NCBI GenBank assembly: GCA_031422195.1
Contig: JANOPZ010000043.1
Span: forward strand, 1 to 64,000
Source of the DNA: JALOTE01 sp031422195
GTDB lineage: Bacteria; Pseudomonadota; Alphaproteobacteria; Rhizobiales; Rhizobiaceae
Direction: 5' to 3'
DNA: 64,000 bases
Shown: piece after piece, positions 1 to 8,344 of the stretch
How positions within the stretch are numbered: the first letter of the stretch is position 1
Layout: each line of letters starts with the position of its first letter
The notes under the pieces: model-generated
Told to the model about the DNA's origin: nothing
The model's database searches: none
The model's input: only the letters and a program-made list of their open reading frames with translations
Made by a program: the position numbers and the translations under genes

Positions 1-78
1 GATTTAGAAAAGCTTAATGAAATTCAAAATTTGAGGGTCGTAGCTTAAATTGCTCAAAAATGATGCAATTTGCCTTCT

Positions 79-969
79 TTAACGCCGCTCACGCATGAGA
101 CCTTCCTGCGCTACCGAGGCAACCAATCTGCCATCGCGGGCAAAAATCTGGCCACGTGTTAGCCCGCGCGCGCCGCCTGTCCAAGGGCTGTCCTGATCAT
201 AGAGATGCCAATCTGATAGATTTACGCTGTCGTGAAACCACATGGCATGATCAAGACTGGCGACTTGCATCGATGGATCAAAGATTGAGCGTCCGTGGGC
301 ATAAAGCGCTGAATCAAGCAAAGTCATGTCAGAAAAATAGGCCAGCAATGCGGCTTGGATTCTAGGGTCTTCGGGAGTTTCTCCCTTTGCCCTGAGCCAA
401 ATTTGTTGAACTGGTGGTAGTTTTTCGTTTGATGTAAAATGTTTGAGAGATACCGGCTTAAATTCAATAGGGCGCTGGCGGCTCCATGAGCGTTGCACAG
501 CTTCCGGGAGTTGTGTGCCATAGGCCGCCAGCAATTCAGTGTCGTTCAATAGAGTGTCAGGCCGTGCGACGTCAGGCATAGAAAATTGATGCTCCAAGCC
601 TTTTTCCGACACCTGAAACGATGCAGAAAGAGCGAATATGGCACGCCCGTTTTGTGAGGCCACAACCCGCCGGGTCGCAAAAGAACGGCCGTCTCGGATT
701 GGGTCAACGCTATAATCGATGGGCAAGGTGCTGTCGCCGGCAAGAATAAAATAGGCATGCAGTGAATGCACATGGAGACTTGCTTCGACCGTGCGCTGTG
801 CCGCTACAAGGGCCTGCGCAATGACTTGCCCGCCAAACACGCGGCTCCATGACGTGACAATACTGTTGCCGCGAAATGTAAGTTCAGCGGTTTGTGTGAG
901 GTCAAGAGTGCGCAACAAATGCTGCATCGGTGTTTCATTGTCAGCGTGCTTTGGAACAGAAGCAATCAT
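79..969 (-). CDS. tesB: Acyl-CoA thioesterase II (TesB-like)
   Basis: A hot-dog-fold thioesterase of the TesB family, which hydrolyses medium- and long-chain acyl-CoA in the cytoplasm. The protein has about 296 residues, the usual size. Family features visible are the N-terminal stretch with FGGQVIAQAL and HSLHAYFILAGD, then the second hot-dog half with SLDHAMWFH and a C-terminal region with SPWTGGARGLTRGQIF. I chose the ATG at 969 because AAGGTG lies just upstream on the coding strand and the homologous part begins soon after it; the frame stays open to 1062, so a longer start is possible. It lies downstream of the haloperoxidase/FG-GAP pair, 138 bp away across a short tandem repeat, so co-transcription is uncertain. 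Confidence 0.9.
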   Translation of the reverse strand: MIASVPKHADNETPMQHLLRTLDLTQTAELTFRGNSIVTSWSRVFGGQVIAQALVAAQRTVEASLHVHSLHAYFILAGDSTLPIDYSVDPIRDGRSFATRRVVASQNGRAIFALSASFQVSEKGLEHQFSMPDVARPDTLLNDTELLAAYGTQLPEAVQRSWSRQRPIEFKPVSLKHFTSNEKLPPVQQIWLRAKGETPEDPRIQAALLAYFSDMTLLDSALYAHGRSIFDPSMQVASLDHAMWFHDSVNLSDWHLYDQDSPWTGGARGLTRGQIFARDGRLVASVAQEGLMRERR

Positions 970-1066
970 CGAAAACACCTTTTTCTTACTATTACGTAAG
1001 ATGGCGATTTCTGATGTACTGTCAAGTAAAACGAAATGCCTTACCAAAGCGGGTTGATGCAATCGC

Positions 1067-1102
1067 AGCCAAAATAACAGCCAAAATAACAGCCAAAATA
1101 AT
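1067..1102. repeat. Three copies of a 12-bp tandem repeat
   Basis: AGCCAAAATAAC occurs three times head to tail, the last copy ending in T instead of C. It lies in the gap between the thioesterase gene and the end of the FG-GAP gene. The length is a multiple of three, but no gene reads through it on the minus strand. Confidence 0.9.
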
Positions 1103-1107
1103 CGAGG

Positions 1108-2736
1108 CTACTGAATGTTCCAAACTTCCGCGGGTTTACCGCGCGCTAAAATGTAGTGGGCGTCGGTTGCGAGCCTTTCCCAAGCGCTTTCACTGCCATC
1201 TGGCCAAATCACCCGCACTTCGGCATCTGCATTTGCGCCAACACCCAAATGCAGCCAACCAAGATGGCCGCTCGCATGGCCTGCGCCAACGAAAATCTCG
1301 CGGCGGGAAATTCTATCGCCAAATTTCACTTCCAGCCATGAGCCAATGGCGTTCACGTTCGGCGCCGTCTGGTTCAGTTGGATCTTCAGCCAATGGCCTG
1401 CTTGTTTTGTGGTGTTTTGCCAAATTTGCGCCGGTTCACCACGATTGACAACAATCAAATCAATCAACCCATCAAGATTAAAATCAGCAAGGCTTGCGCC
1501 CCGCGCGGGAGCTAGAGAGGCGACGCCTGACGTTTGGCCTGCCTCAACAAACTTGCCATCGCTGCCCTGAATCAGCAGATTATTGGGATCTTTCACGGCA
1601 AAATCCGGCATTTTGTCAACATTGCCTTTGGCAATAAACAAATCGGCCAAACCATCATTGTTCACGTCTTCAAATTGGGCATGCCAAGCCGTGCTGGGTT
1701 TAAGGTCATCACCAAACGAGGGCCTGTGCGCTGTCACACCCTTGGCAAAAGCAATATCTTTGAAACCTGCAGGCTGTTGTGCATTACCTTCAGCTTTTGT
1801 TGCCAAGGTTTGCAATTTATTATCAGCCATCGACGTTAAAAAATATTCAGGATAACGATCGCCATCAAGATCAGTAGAGGCGATGCCCATGCCCCAAATT
1901 TTCAGCGGCTTCCATCCTTCTTTCTCGGTCAGCAAAACCGGATCTTTGCCAGCTTCGATTTTCCACATTTGCTCTTGGCCGCCCTCATAATATTCGCGGT
2001 CATTGGAAACACGCAGCGATGGCGTACCCGAGCGGTTCCAATCGGTGAACATCATCGAAAGCGGGCAAAAGCTAGGTTTCAGCGCCACAACCGGACCAAA
2101 TTTCTGTTCTATGCCTTGCGGTCTGTGCAGCCAATTATCGGTGCAAGAGCCCCAAGGCGAAAACTCTTCTTTGCGGTCAATGTAATTTCCAATGGCGATG
2201 GTTGGCCATAAAGACCCATTTTCCCATGTGGCAGCCATAGAGGTTGACCACGCATCACCACCGTCAAAATTCCATTCCTCATTGCTACGGGTAAACTGGC
2301 AGTTGCCTGTTCCCTTCATCACAACATTTTCTCCAACGCGCAGCAAAACAAGATCAATCTTGCCGTCACTGTTGATATCAATCGGATAAGTCCCCAAAAC
2401 CGCATCCAGCTCAAGTCCGCTGATTTCGGGCATGAATTTTAATGCGCCACCTTGTTTGGAACCATTGCGGTAAAACTTGGCGGTGGCTCGGCCACCTGCG
2501 ATATACACATCTTCAAAGCCATCAGCGTTGCAATCAAATGTCGCAACGCCGCCGCCCACCATATATTGCCAGTCACCGTCAAAGGTATGATCAATGCCGG
2601 ATGTTGGCGTTGCTTCAACGAAACTTGGATTTAATAATGACGACATCGCATTAGCATCAGCGCCAAAGCTTGCGCCGGGCGACAAAATCGACAGTGCTAA
2701 TGCGGTCCACGTTAAGCGCAGAGTTTTTACCATCAT
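1108..2736 (-). CDS. Secreted FG-GAP/VCBS repeat protein with C-terminal ASPIC/UnbV domain
   Basis: A 542-residue exported protein of the CRTAC1/UnbV type; molecular function unknown. An N-terminal signal peptide of about 26 residues ends near GASFGA. It is followed by a beta-propeller-like set of calcium-loop repeats: DCNADGFEDVY near residue 70, DINSDGKIDLV near 120, DLDGDRYPEYF near 295, DVNNDGLADLF near 355 and DFNLDGLIDLI near 420. A C-terminal ASPIC/UnbV module contains GAGHASGHLGWLHLGVG and VIWPDGS. The first ATG directly follows the TAA of the upstream haloperoxidase-like gene, so the two are translationally coupled and probably work together outside the cytoplasm. A second ATG follows immediately, so the start is certain to within one codon. 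Confidence 0.85.
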   Translation of the reverse strand: MMVKTLRLTWTALALSILSPGASFGADANAMSSLLNPSFVEATPTSGIDHTFDGDWQYMVGGGVATFDCNADGFEDVYIAGGRATAKFYRNGSKQGGALKFMPEISGLELDAVLGTYPIDINSDGKIDLVLLRVGENVVMKGTGNCQFTRSNEEWNFDGGDAWSTSMAATWENGSLWPTIAIGNYIDRKEEFSPWGSCTDNWLHRPQGIEQKFGPVVALKPSFCPLSMMFTDWNRSGTPSLRVSNDREYYEGGQEQMWKIEAGKDPVLLTEKEGWKPLKIWGMGIASTDLDGDRYPEYFLTSMADNKLQTLATKAEGNAQQPAGFKDIAFAKGVTAHRPSFGDDLKPSTAWHAQFEDVNNDGLADLFIAKGNVDKMPDFAVKDPNNLLIQGSDGKFVEAGQTSGVASLAPARGASLADFNLDGLIDLIVVNRGEPAQIWQNTTKQAGHWLKIQLNQTAPNVNAIGSWLEVKFGDRISRREIFVGAGHASGHLGWLHLGVGANADAEVRVIWPDGSESAWERLATDAHYILARGKPAEVWNIQ

Positions 2737-4080
2737 TTAATTCCGGGTTTGAAGTTTATTGGTGAATGCGCCAACACAGACCCCTTGATCGAGGCCTTTT
2801 TCGATGGCTGCTCTAAAATGAATACCGCCATAAAGCCGCGATTGGCCGGCCTCTCTGGCCGCCGCCATAAAGCTAGGATAGCTTCTGGCTTTTAGTCCAT
2901 CACGGATATGAGTGGCATCTTCAAAAGCGAAATTATCGCCGAAAATATCTGTCAAAACAGCCGCAGCTGCCGCTGACTGGGTAGAGTGCCCGCTTGGGTA
3001 TTCCGGGAAAGGCGGGGTCAGCATGGCCGGTTCCCACGTTTTATCCATGGTGCGCCGAATATAAGTTACCGGACGCAGCAAATCATATTGATATTTTGTA
3101 TTCCAATTGGCGATAAACGCATCAGCAAGCGTGATGCCCAGTTTAGCGAGTATCTCAGTTGATTTTGATATCTCAAGCTTGTCCCGCTCGATAATTTGCA
3201 AGGCAATCGAGACCCAATGGCCAGGCGGCGTTGGCGATAACATCGGATCGTCTGACCAAAACCGCGCCACGCTACGCTGTTCAAGCGTCAGGTTCTTTTT
3301 TGTCTCGTAAACTTCTTTGGCCTCGGCAAAAAACTCAGACAACGGGTCTTCACTATAGGCAGGCGGCGGTGGCAATGGGCACGCGGCACCGTCCTTTAAC
3401 GCAAACGTGCGGTTTTTACCCCAGTTTGGCAAAAGCGGTTTTTGTTGCAGTGGAATAACATTGGTTGGCTTCCAGTTTGCTGCTGCTTCCTTTAGGCCGT
3501 ACTCAAGCGGAAAACCCATATTCTCGACAAAGGCACCACCATCATCTTTCGACCATTCCAAAATATGAGCGCCCAAAGCATCGCCATATTCTAGGCTGCG
3601 GGCAACCACGTCTTGCGGCAAACCGGCAGCAATCTCATCGCGCAATCGAGCTTCAACAGATGCCATAACGCGTTGGCCAGTGGGGCCGGTATTGTTATAA
3701 AGCACCGGAATGAGGCTCGCCATCGTACCTTGAATAACAGAGGCCTCATCGTAGATTTTACCGGCTTCACGGGCCGGAACCGGCGTTAATCCGCTCAATT
3801 GCCCGGTCAGACTTTTGAGCTTGGCATCGCCTGATGCAATAGCCTCAAATGCCGCTATACCCATATAAGCAAAAGTGCGGCTTGCGACCGGGGGTGAATA
3901 GGTGGGTGTATGACGGGTAAGCTCTAGTGCCATTTTATACCACTGCGCCAAGACGTCCGGTGCTGGTTTTGCTGCAATAGCAGGTTGACTTGTGCAAATT
4001 GCAAAAATCGTAGCAATTGCAACCGAAGGCTGAGCCGTTTTTTTCAAAAAATGACGCAATAAAACCAATGTAACACTCAC
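2737..4080 (-). CDS. Secreted vanadium-dependent haloperoxidase / PAP2-family enzyme
   Basis: An exported enzyme of the PAP2/vanadium haloperoxidase superfamily, about 447 residues. All three oxyanion-binding motifs are present: KYQYDLLRP (K-x6-RP), YPSGHS (PSGH with the acid-base histidine) and SRLYGGIHF (SR-x5-H, the histidine that would coordinate vanadate). A hydrophobic signal segment ends near TSQPAIAA. I favour a GTG start at 4080, preceded by GAGGG at a good distance; an ATG at 4140 is also in frame. Whether it is a haloperoxidase or an acid phosphatase cannot be read from the sequence, but the long N-terminal helical region and tight coupling to an FG-GAP/UnbV protein resemble bacterial haloperoxidase-like proteins. 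About 260 bp separate it from the sugar-kinase gene upstream. Confidence 0.8.
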   Translation of the reverse strand: MSVTLVLLRHFLKKTAQPSVAIATIFAICTSQPAIAAKPAPDVLAQWYKMALELTRHTPTYSPPVASRTFAYMGIAAFEAIASGDAKLKSLTGQLSGLTPVPAREAGKIYDEASVIQGTMASLIPVLYNNTGPTGQRVMASVEARLRDEIAAGLPQDVVARSLEYGDALGAHILEWSKDDGGAFVENMGFPLEYGLKEAAANWKPTNVIPLQQKPLLPNWGKNRTFALKDGAACPLPPPPAYSEDPLSEFFAEAKEVYETKKNLTLEQRSVARFWSDDPMLSPTPPGHWVSIALQIIERDKLEISKSTEILAKLGITLADAFIANWNTKYQYDLLRPVTYIRRTMDKTWEPAMLTPPFPEYPSGHSTQSAAAAAVLTDIFGDNFAFEDATHIRDGLKARSYPSFMAAAREAGQSRLYGGIHFRAAIEKGLDQGVCVGAFTNKLQTRN

Positions 4081-4342
4081 GGCACTTTGCCCTCTTAGAT
4101 TTAATTTCCAGATTAAAGCAATTCCAGCAGGCCGATGCAATTCAATAGAAACAATCCAAAATAAACGTGAGGCAAGTTCATCCTAAAGGAAATCTAAGCA
4201 AGCAAGCGGTTTCAAAGAGCCCTGCGTATTTCTGTCTGCGGCACCATCAATCCCGACAGAATTCTTAGGTTGGCAAGCCGGAGTGAATGCCGAACCGGGT
4301 GCAAAATCAACATTCTATCAATCACCGGTTTAGGGTTAGGAC

Positions 4343-5848
4343 CTATTTGGATAGCATATTGTGGCAGCAAAAATGATTAAAAGCCTCTTGCCGGACCAGC
4401 AGTTTTTCCCATTCTCGATGCGCAGTTTTATTGGACGTAAAACTTTCGCCAGTTGCGCTCATGGCATTTGCCGCGCTGTCAAATGTTGCAAACCATCCTG
4501 CGCCAACGGCCGCAATCATGGCCGCACCAAGTGATGAGGCTTCAAGAGATTTGCTAAGCGTTAACGGCAAATCGGTGGCATCAACCAGCATTTGCCGCCA
4601 GAGCTCAGACTTTGCGCCGCCGCCGACAGCAACAATTTCCTTGGCTGGCAGCCCCTGTTCTTTCATTTTGGCAATGAAACGGGCAATATCGCCCGTCAGC
4701 GCTTCCAATGCGCCACGGTATAAATGCAATGTGCCATGTTCAGGCGAAACGCCAAAAAAGGCCGCTTTGGCGTTCATATCCCAATAGGGGTTCATACAGC
4801 CGGTCAAATAGGGACAAACCAGCAAACCATCAGTGCCGATTGGCAAGTGTTTTGCAGCCGCTTGCAGCGCTTCGTGGGTGGAGTGATCAGCGTTTTTTGC
4901 GATATAATTTTCTACAAACCAATCCATAAAAAATGTGCCGGCCCGCACAACCCCTTCCAGAAAATAGCCTTCCCCGGTTGGCGACGTCATCGTGCGCCAT
5001 GAATCTGAAATATTGGGGCTTTTTGTGCCGGTGCCCACCACAATTGCCGTACCGAGATTGAGGTAAATCCTTCCTTTTCCAACAGCATTAATACCGAGGC
5101 CCGCACACTGCCCATCGCCGCCTCCGGCGTAAATTTTGGTGCCCAAGGCAAGCCCCGTGCTCACGGCACTTTTAGGCCTTATGGTTCCTATCAAAGTACC
5201 GGGGGCAACCAGTTCTGCAAACTGATCCACCTGCAAATCCAACGCAGCTAAAACAACTTTCGACCATTGTTTTTCATTAATATCAAAAATACCCGACGGG
5301 TCTGCGCTGGCCCAGCTTGTTGCACGGCGCCCGGTTAGCCTTGCAGCCAAATAGGAATTGACATCACTGATTTTTCGAGAGGCCTTCATCGCGTCGGGCT
5401 TGTTTTTTGCGAGCCAAAGCAGCTTGGAATGGCTTGGGCAAATATCTGTTGGTTTGCCATTGATGGCATGAAACCGATCTTCGCCAATCATCGCAACAAG
5501 TTCGTGAACTTCATTGATCGAGCGGTTGTCCAGCCAAACAATTGCCGGATAGACCGCGTTCAAATCATCATCAAAAAAACCGATTGTTTCGCGCTGATTG
5601 GAAATCGCCAAACCGTCGACCAGTGAAGTGTCAATTTGGGCGCAAAGTGCTGTCAGTGCCTTGCAAGCAGACGACCACCAATCTTCAGGGTTTTGTTCGT
5701 AATAGCCCTTTTGTGGCATTGCCATAGGAATATCAGCGCGGCCCTCGGCAATAAGGTCGCCCGTGTTTGACCACGCAATTGCTTTTGTGGATTGGGTAGA
5801 GCTATCCAAGCCAATCACAAGACGGTTTTGACCCACGCTTGCTGTCAT
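4343..5848 (-). CDS. FGGY-family carbohydrate kinase (xylulokinase-like)
   Basis: A 501-residue cytoplasmic ATP-dependent sugar or polyol kinase. The N-terminal FGGY domain begins with IGLDSSTQSTKA, carries the substrate-facing block ISNQRETIGFFD and WLDNR, and the C-terminal domain has YAGGGDGQCAGLG, LNLGTA and VAVGGGAKSELWRQMLVD. Length and order match xylulokinase/glycerol-kinase relatives; erythritol and pentitol kinases belong to the same family. Its ATG overlaps the TGA of the upstream SorC regulator by four bases, so regulator and kinase form one operon divergent from the polyol gene cluster. The substrate is inferred only from context: a ketose or polyol handled by the divergent operon. 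Confidence 0.85.
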   Translation of the reverse strand: MTASVGQNRLVIGLDSSTQSTKAIAWSNTGDLIAEGRADIPMAMPQKGYYEQNPEDWWSSACKALTALCAQIDTSLVDGLAISNQRETIGFFDDDLNAVYPAIVWLDNRSINEVHELVAMIGEDRFHAINGKPTDICPSHSKLLWLAKNKPDAMKASRKISDVNSYLAARLTGRRATSWASADPSGIFDINEKQWSKVVLAALDLQVDQFAELVAPGTLIGTIRPKSAVSTGLALGTKIYAGGGDGQCAGLGINAVGKGRIYLNLGTAIVVGTGTKSPNISDSWRTMTSPTGEGYFLEGVVRAGTFFMDWFVENYIAKNADHSTHEALQAAAKHLPIGTDGLLVCPYLTGCMNPYWDMNAKAAFFGVSPEHGTLHLYRGALEALTGDIARFIAKMKEQGLPAKEIVAVGGGAKSELWRQMLVDATDLPLTLSKSLEASSLGAAMIAAVGAGWFATFDSAANAMSATGESFTSNKTAHREWEKLLVRQEAFNHFCCHNMLSK

Positions 5849-6822
5849 TGCAAAATGTCCTGTTTATAGGCTCGTATCAGGCGTCTGGCTGTTTGCTCGT
5901 CCGTGACCAAATGCGTTGCAAAGCCAGCTTTCAAGGTTGCAAATATAGCCGCGCTTTTTTCTTTTCCGCCACATATCGCGACCCGCTTTGGAACCAGCAT
6001 TGTTGTTTTCAGATCAATTGCAATTGTCAGATTTTTCATTGGGCCATCTATTTCATGCCCTTCACGATTAATGAAACGACCATAAACAACGCCAACTGCA
6101 CCCAGTTCTAAATATTGGTTTCGAATAGCGTCGTCAGAAAAATGATCTTCATTAAACGTCAATTCAGTCTCTGTGTTCAATTGGCCAACACCAAATACCA
6201 TCAAATCAATTTTTGAAAATAAATGAAACTGGCGCATTAATGACGGCTCAGCGAGAAGACTGGCCGTTAGCTGCTTGTTCGAGCAATAGGCCGGTGCAAA
6301 TAAATTGGCACATTGCGCAGACATTTTCGAAGCAATCAGCGCAGCGCAAACCTCGGGTGAAGTGCCCGTTCCTCCAATCGAACATCCGGCCACCTGAACA
6401 ATTTTGGTATTGGGCTGGTCTGACGAAGGCATAAAAGCACCAAGACGCTGCACCGTTCGGCCAAAAGCAACACCAATAATATCCCCGTCTGCACTCATAT
6501 TATGGATGACTTGCCCCCCGGCTCGACCAAGCCGGTCGATCAATTGGCCTGCTGAATTGGGTGTCGGAATAATATGCACGTCTGTTAAATCAAAGCAGGT
6601 CTTCAGCTCGGTCGCCAAAGAGTGTTCTTTCAATATATCAGGGCGAACTTGAATTTGAACCAAGCCTTGGCTCATGGCGTCATTGAGATAATTGGCAACT
6701 GTTTGGCGGCTGACATCCAGCTCTTCTGCGATTTCAATCTGGGTTCTGTTTTCAACATGATAAAGCCAAGCTGCCCAGCGCAAAACATCGCCAGCAAAGG
6801 CAAATGGCACACGTTTTAACAT
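5845..6822 (-). CDS. SorC-family sugar-responsive transcriptional regulator
   Basis: A regulator with an N-terminal helix-turn-helix (residues about 15-55, NRTQIEIAEELDVSRQTVANYL) and a C-terminal sugar-phosphate-binding domain of the SorC/DeoR-effector type (GVAFGRTVQ, GGTGTSPEV, FGVGQL, AVGVVYGRFINREG). EryD, the repressor of the Brucella erythritol operon, belongs to this family; orthology is not claimed. I chose the ATG at 6822; a GTG at 6843 is in frame. It is co-transcribed with the FGGY kinase and diverges from the dehydrogenase-led operon across about 140 bp that contain a palindrome suited to be its operator. A phosphorylated intermediate of the cluster is the likely effector. Confidence 0.85.
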   Translation of the reverse strand: MLKRVPFAFAGDVLRWAAWLYHVENRTQIEIAEELDVSRQTVANYLNDAMSQGLVQIQVRPDILKEHSLATELKTCFDLTDVHIIPTPNSAGQLIDRLGRAGGQVIHNMSADGDIIGVAFGRTVQRLGAFMPSSDQPNTKIVQVAGCSIGGTGTSPEVCAALIASKMSAQCANLFAPAYCSNKQLTASLLAEPSLMRQFHLFSKIDLMVFGVGQLNTETELTFNEDHFSDDAIRNQYLELGAVGVVYGRFINREGHEIDGPMKNLTIAIDLKTTMLVPKRVAICGGKEKSAAIFATLKAGFATHLVTDEQTARRLIRAYKQDILQ

Positions 6823-6897
6823 TGGTTTACTTTCAAAAAACACGAATTGGCTGCTATGGCATGTGGAAGGACCAGCATTAAAACATTATGGAGTTGC

Positions 6898-6926
6898 TTG
6901 ACAATTGCCAATCTTAAATAGCATAC
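6898..6926 (+). promoter_or_regulatory. Candidate promoter and operator of the polyol operon
   Basis: TTGACA at 6898-6903 is a good -35 element. A weak -10 candidate (GCATAC) follows at a 17-base spacing, ahead of the TTG start at 6964. The -35 is embedded in the inverted repeat TTGACAATTGCCAA (6898-6911), which reads TTGnCAATTGnCAA. A palindrome overlapping the -35 box suits repression by the divergently encoded SorC regulator. The -10 is poor, so the promoter call is tentative. Confidence 0.45.
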
Positions 6927-6963
6927 GTTAACTCTGAAGTGTCTTTGTTTGTGAGAGATTGCT

Positions 6964-8298
6964 TTGATTTTAGATGGACAAAACACGCGTTGGACCTCAC
7001 TCATCGACGAGATTTGTAGCGGCACTTGGGTTAGCCCGCTCAATGGTAAAAGATTTCCGCCTGCACCCTACGACACTATTGTTATGGAAGAATCGCTCGG
7101 CGGTAAAGAAGCACTATTGGTTTCAAGCCTGGGGTTTTCACCGCCATTTGTTGTTGTCAGTGACGAAAACACGCACAGCGCTATGGGTGAGCGTGTCGCC
7201 CGCGCACTGTCAGAGCTGGGCCCGGTCACAGAAATCATTCTTGACCGCCCGCATGCCGACATGGCGAGCGTGCGCAATTTGGCAAAAAAACTGGATGGTT
7301 TCTCGTCAATTATTGCTGTTGGTTCGGGAACCATTAATGATTTAACCAAGTTTGCCGCGTTTCAAAATGGCAAACCTTATTGCGTGTTTGCTACAGCAGG
7401 CTCGATGAATGGCTACACGTCGCAAACCGCCTCAATCACTTTAGACAGCGGCCTGAAAATCTCATTGCCTGCGCAAGTGCCGCTTGGTTTCTTTGTGGAT
7501 TTATCGGTCTGTTCAAATGCACCAGCCTACCTCAACGCCGCAGGGTTCGGTGATTGCTTGTGCCGTTCTGTTGCCCAAGTGGATTGGTGGATGTCGCACA
7601 GATTGCTCGATACCGCTTATTTTCATGAGCCTTATGTCATCGAAATTCCAGATGAAATTCAGCTTATGGAACGCGCGAGTGGTATTGCAAATGGCGATAT
7701 TGAGGCCGTTGGCTATTTGTTTCGCGTGTTAACTTTATGCGGTCTTGGAACCAGTATGACCGGCGTTTCCAATCATGGCTCCATGGGCGAGCATCAAATT
7801 TCTCATTATATTGATTGTTTTGCAGGCGACTTGCATCCGGGCACTTTGCATGGCCAGCAAGTCGGTGTCGCAACTCTGACAATGGCGCGGATTCAATCGG
7901 CTTTCCTGCGGTCAGATAAAGCGCCGGTCTTATCGGCGACCAAGATGGATTTTGACGGCATGGTGTCACGCATGGGCCATGATGTGGCAAGCCAGTGTTA
8001 TGCCGAGATTGGAAATAAGGCTTTAGACAACCAAGCTGCCGATATCTTGAACACAAAACTGGAAGCCATTTGGCCTGAACTGCGTCAGCAGTGCCTCGAT
8101 ATGTCAGTGCCTGTCGAAGCGCTTGCCAAAAGGCTGAAACATGCCGGCGCATGCACAACTGCTGCGGATTTAGGCTTGCCGGTTGCCTTTTATCAAGAAG
8201 CCGTTTGCCATGCCCATGAAATGCGTAACCGGTTTTCATTTTCAGATATTGCCAGCAATACTGGTCAATTGAAACAAATTGCGAGCGCAGAGGTTTGA
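6964..8298 (+). CDS. Iron-containing/AraM-type dehydrogenase (sn-glycerol-1-phosphate dehydrogenase family)
   Basis: A 444-residue NAD(P)-dependent, metal-dependent dehydrogenase. Seen are the nucleotide-binding GSGTINDLTKFAAF, then FATAGSMNGYTSQTASI, GFGDCLCRSVAQVDWW with a likely metal-ligand Asp, SNHGSMGEHQISHYID with a ligand His, and a later LHGQQVGVATL His. This is the pattern of AraM/EgsA enzymes that interconvert DHAP and glycerol 1-phosphate. In a bacterium with this gene set, oxidation of a polyol phosphate is more plausible than archaeal-type lipid synthesis. The start is TTG at 6964, preceded by GAGAGA, because the family N-terminus (W-x2-LIDEI) lies upstream of any in-frame ATG. 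It is the first gene of the operon. Confidence 0.8.
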   Translation: MILDGQNTRWTSLIDEICSGTWVSPLNGKRFPPAPYDTIVMEESLGGKEALLVSSLGFSPPFVVVSDENTHSAMGERVARALSELGPVTEIILDRPHADMASVRNLAKKLDGFSSIIAVGSGTINDLTKFAAFQNGKPYCVFATAGSMNGYTSQTASITLDSGLKISLPAQVPLGFFVDLSVCSNAPAYLNAAGFGDCLCRSVAQVDWWMSHRLLDTAYFHEPYVIEIPDEIQLMERASGIANGDIEAVGYLFRVLTLCGLGTSMTGVSNHGSMGEHQISHYIDCFAGDLHPGTLHGQQVGVATLTMARIQSAFLRSDKAPVLSATKMDFDGMVSRMGHDVASQCYAEIGNKALDNQAADILNTKLEAIWPELRQQCLDMSVPVEALAKRLKHAGACTTAADLGLPVAFYQEAVCHAHEMRNRFSFSDIASNTGQLKQIASAEV

Positions 8299-8344
8299 AT
8301 GGTGCGGCTTAATACAACTCGCGCGACTATAGAGGCTGTGTAAG

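Noticed and set aside
47..71. Seven-base inverted repeat after the thioesterase gene
   Set aside because: The stem is A/T-rich, the loop is 11 bases and no T run follows, so it is not a credible terminator.
930..1448. Open frame of 172 codons on the plus strand across the tesB/FG-GAP junction
   Set aside because: It overlaps two well-supported minus-strand genes, reads through the 12-bp repeat array and has no recognisable protein features.
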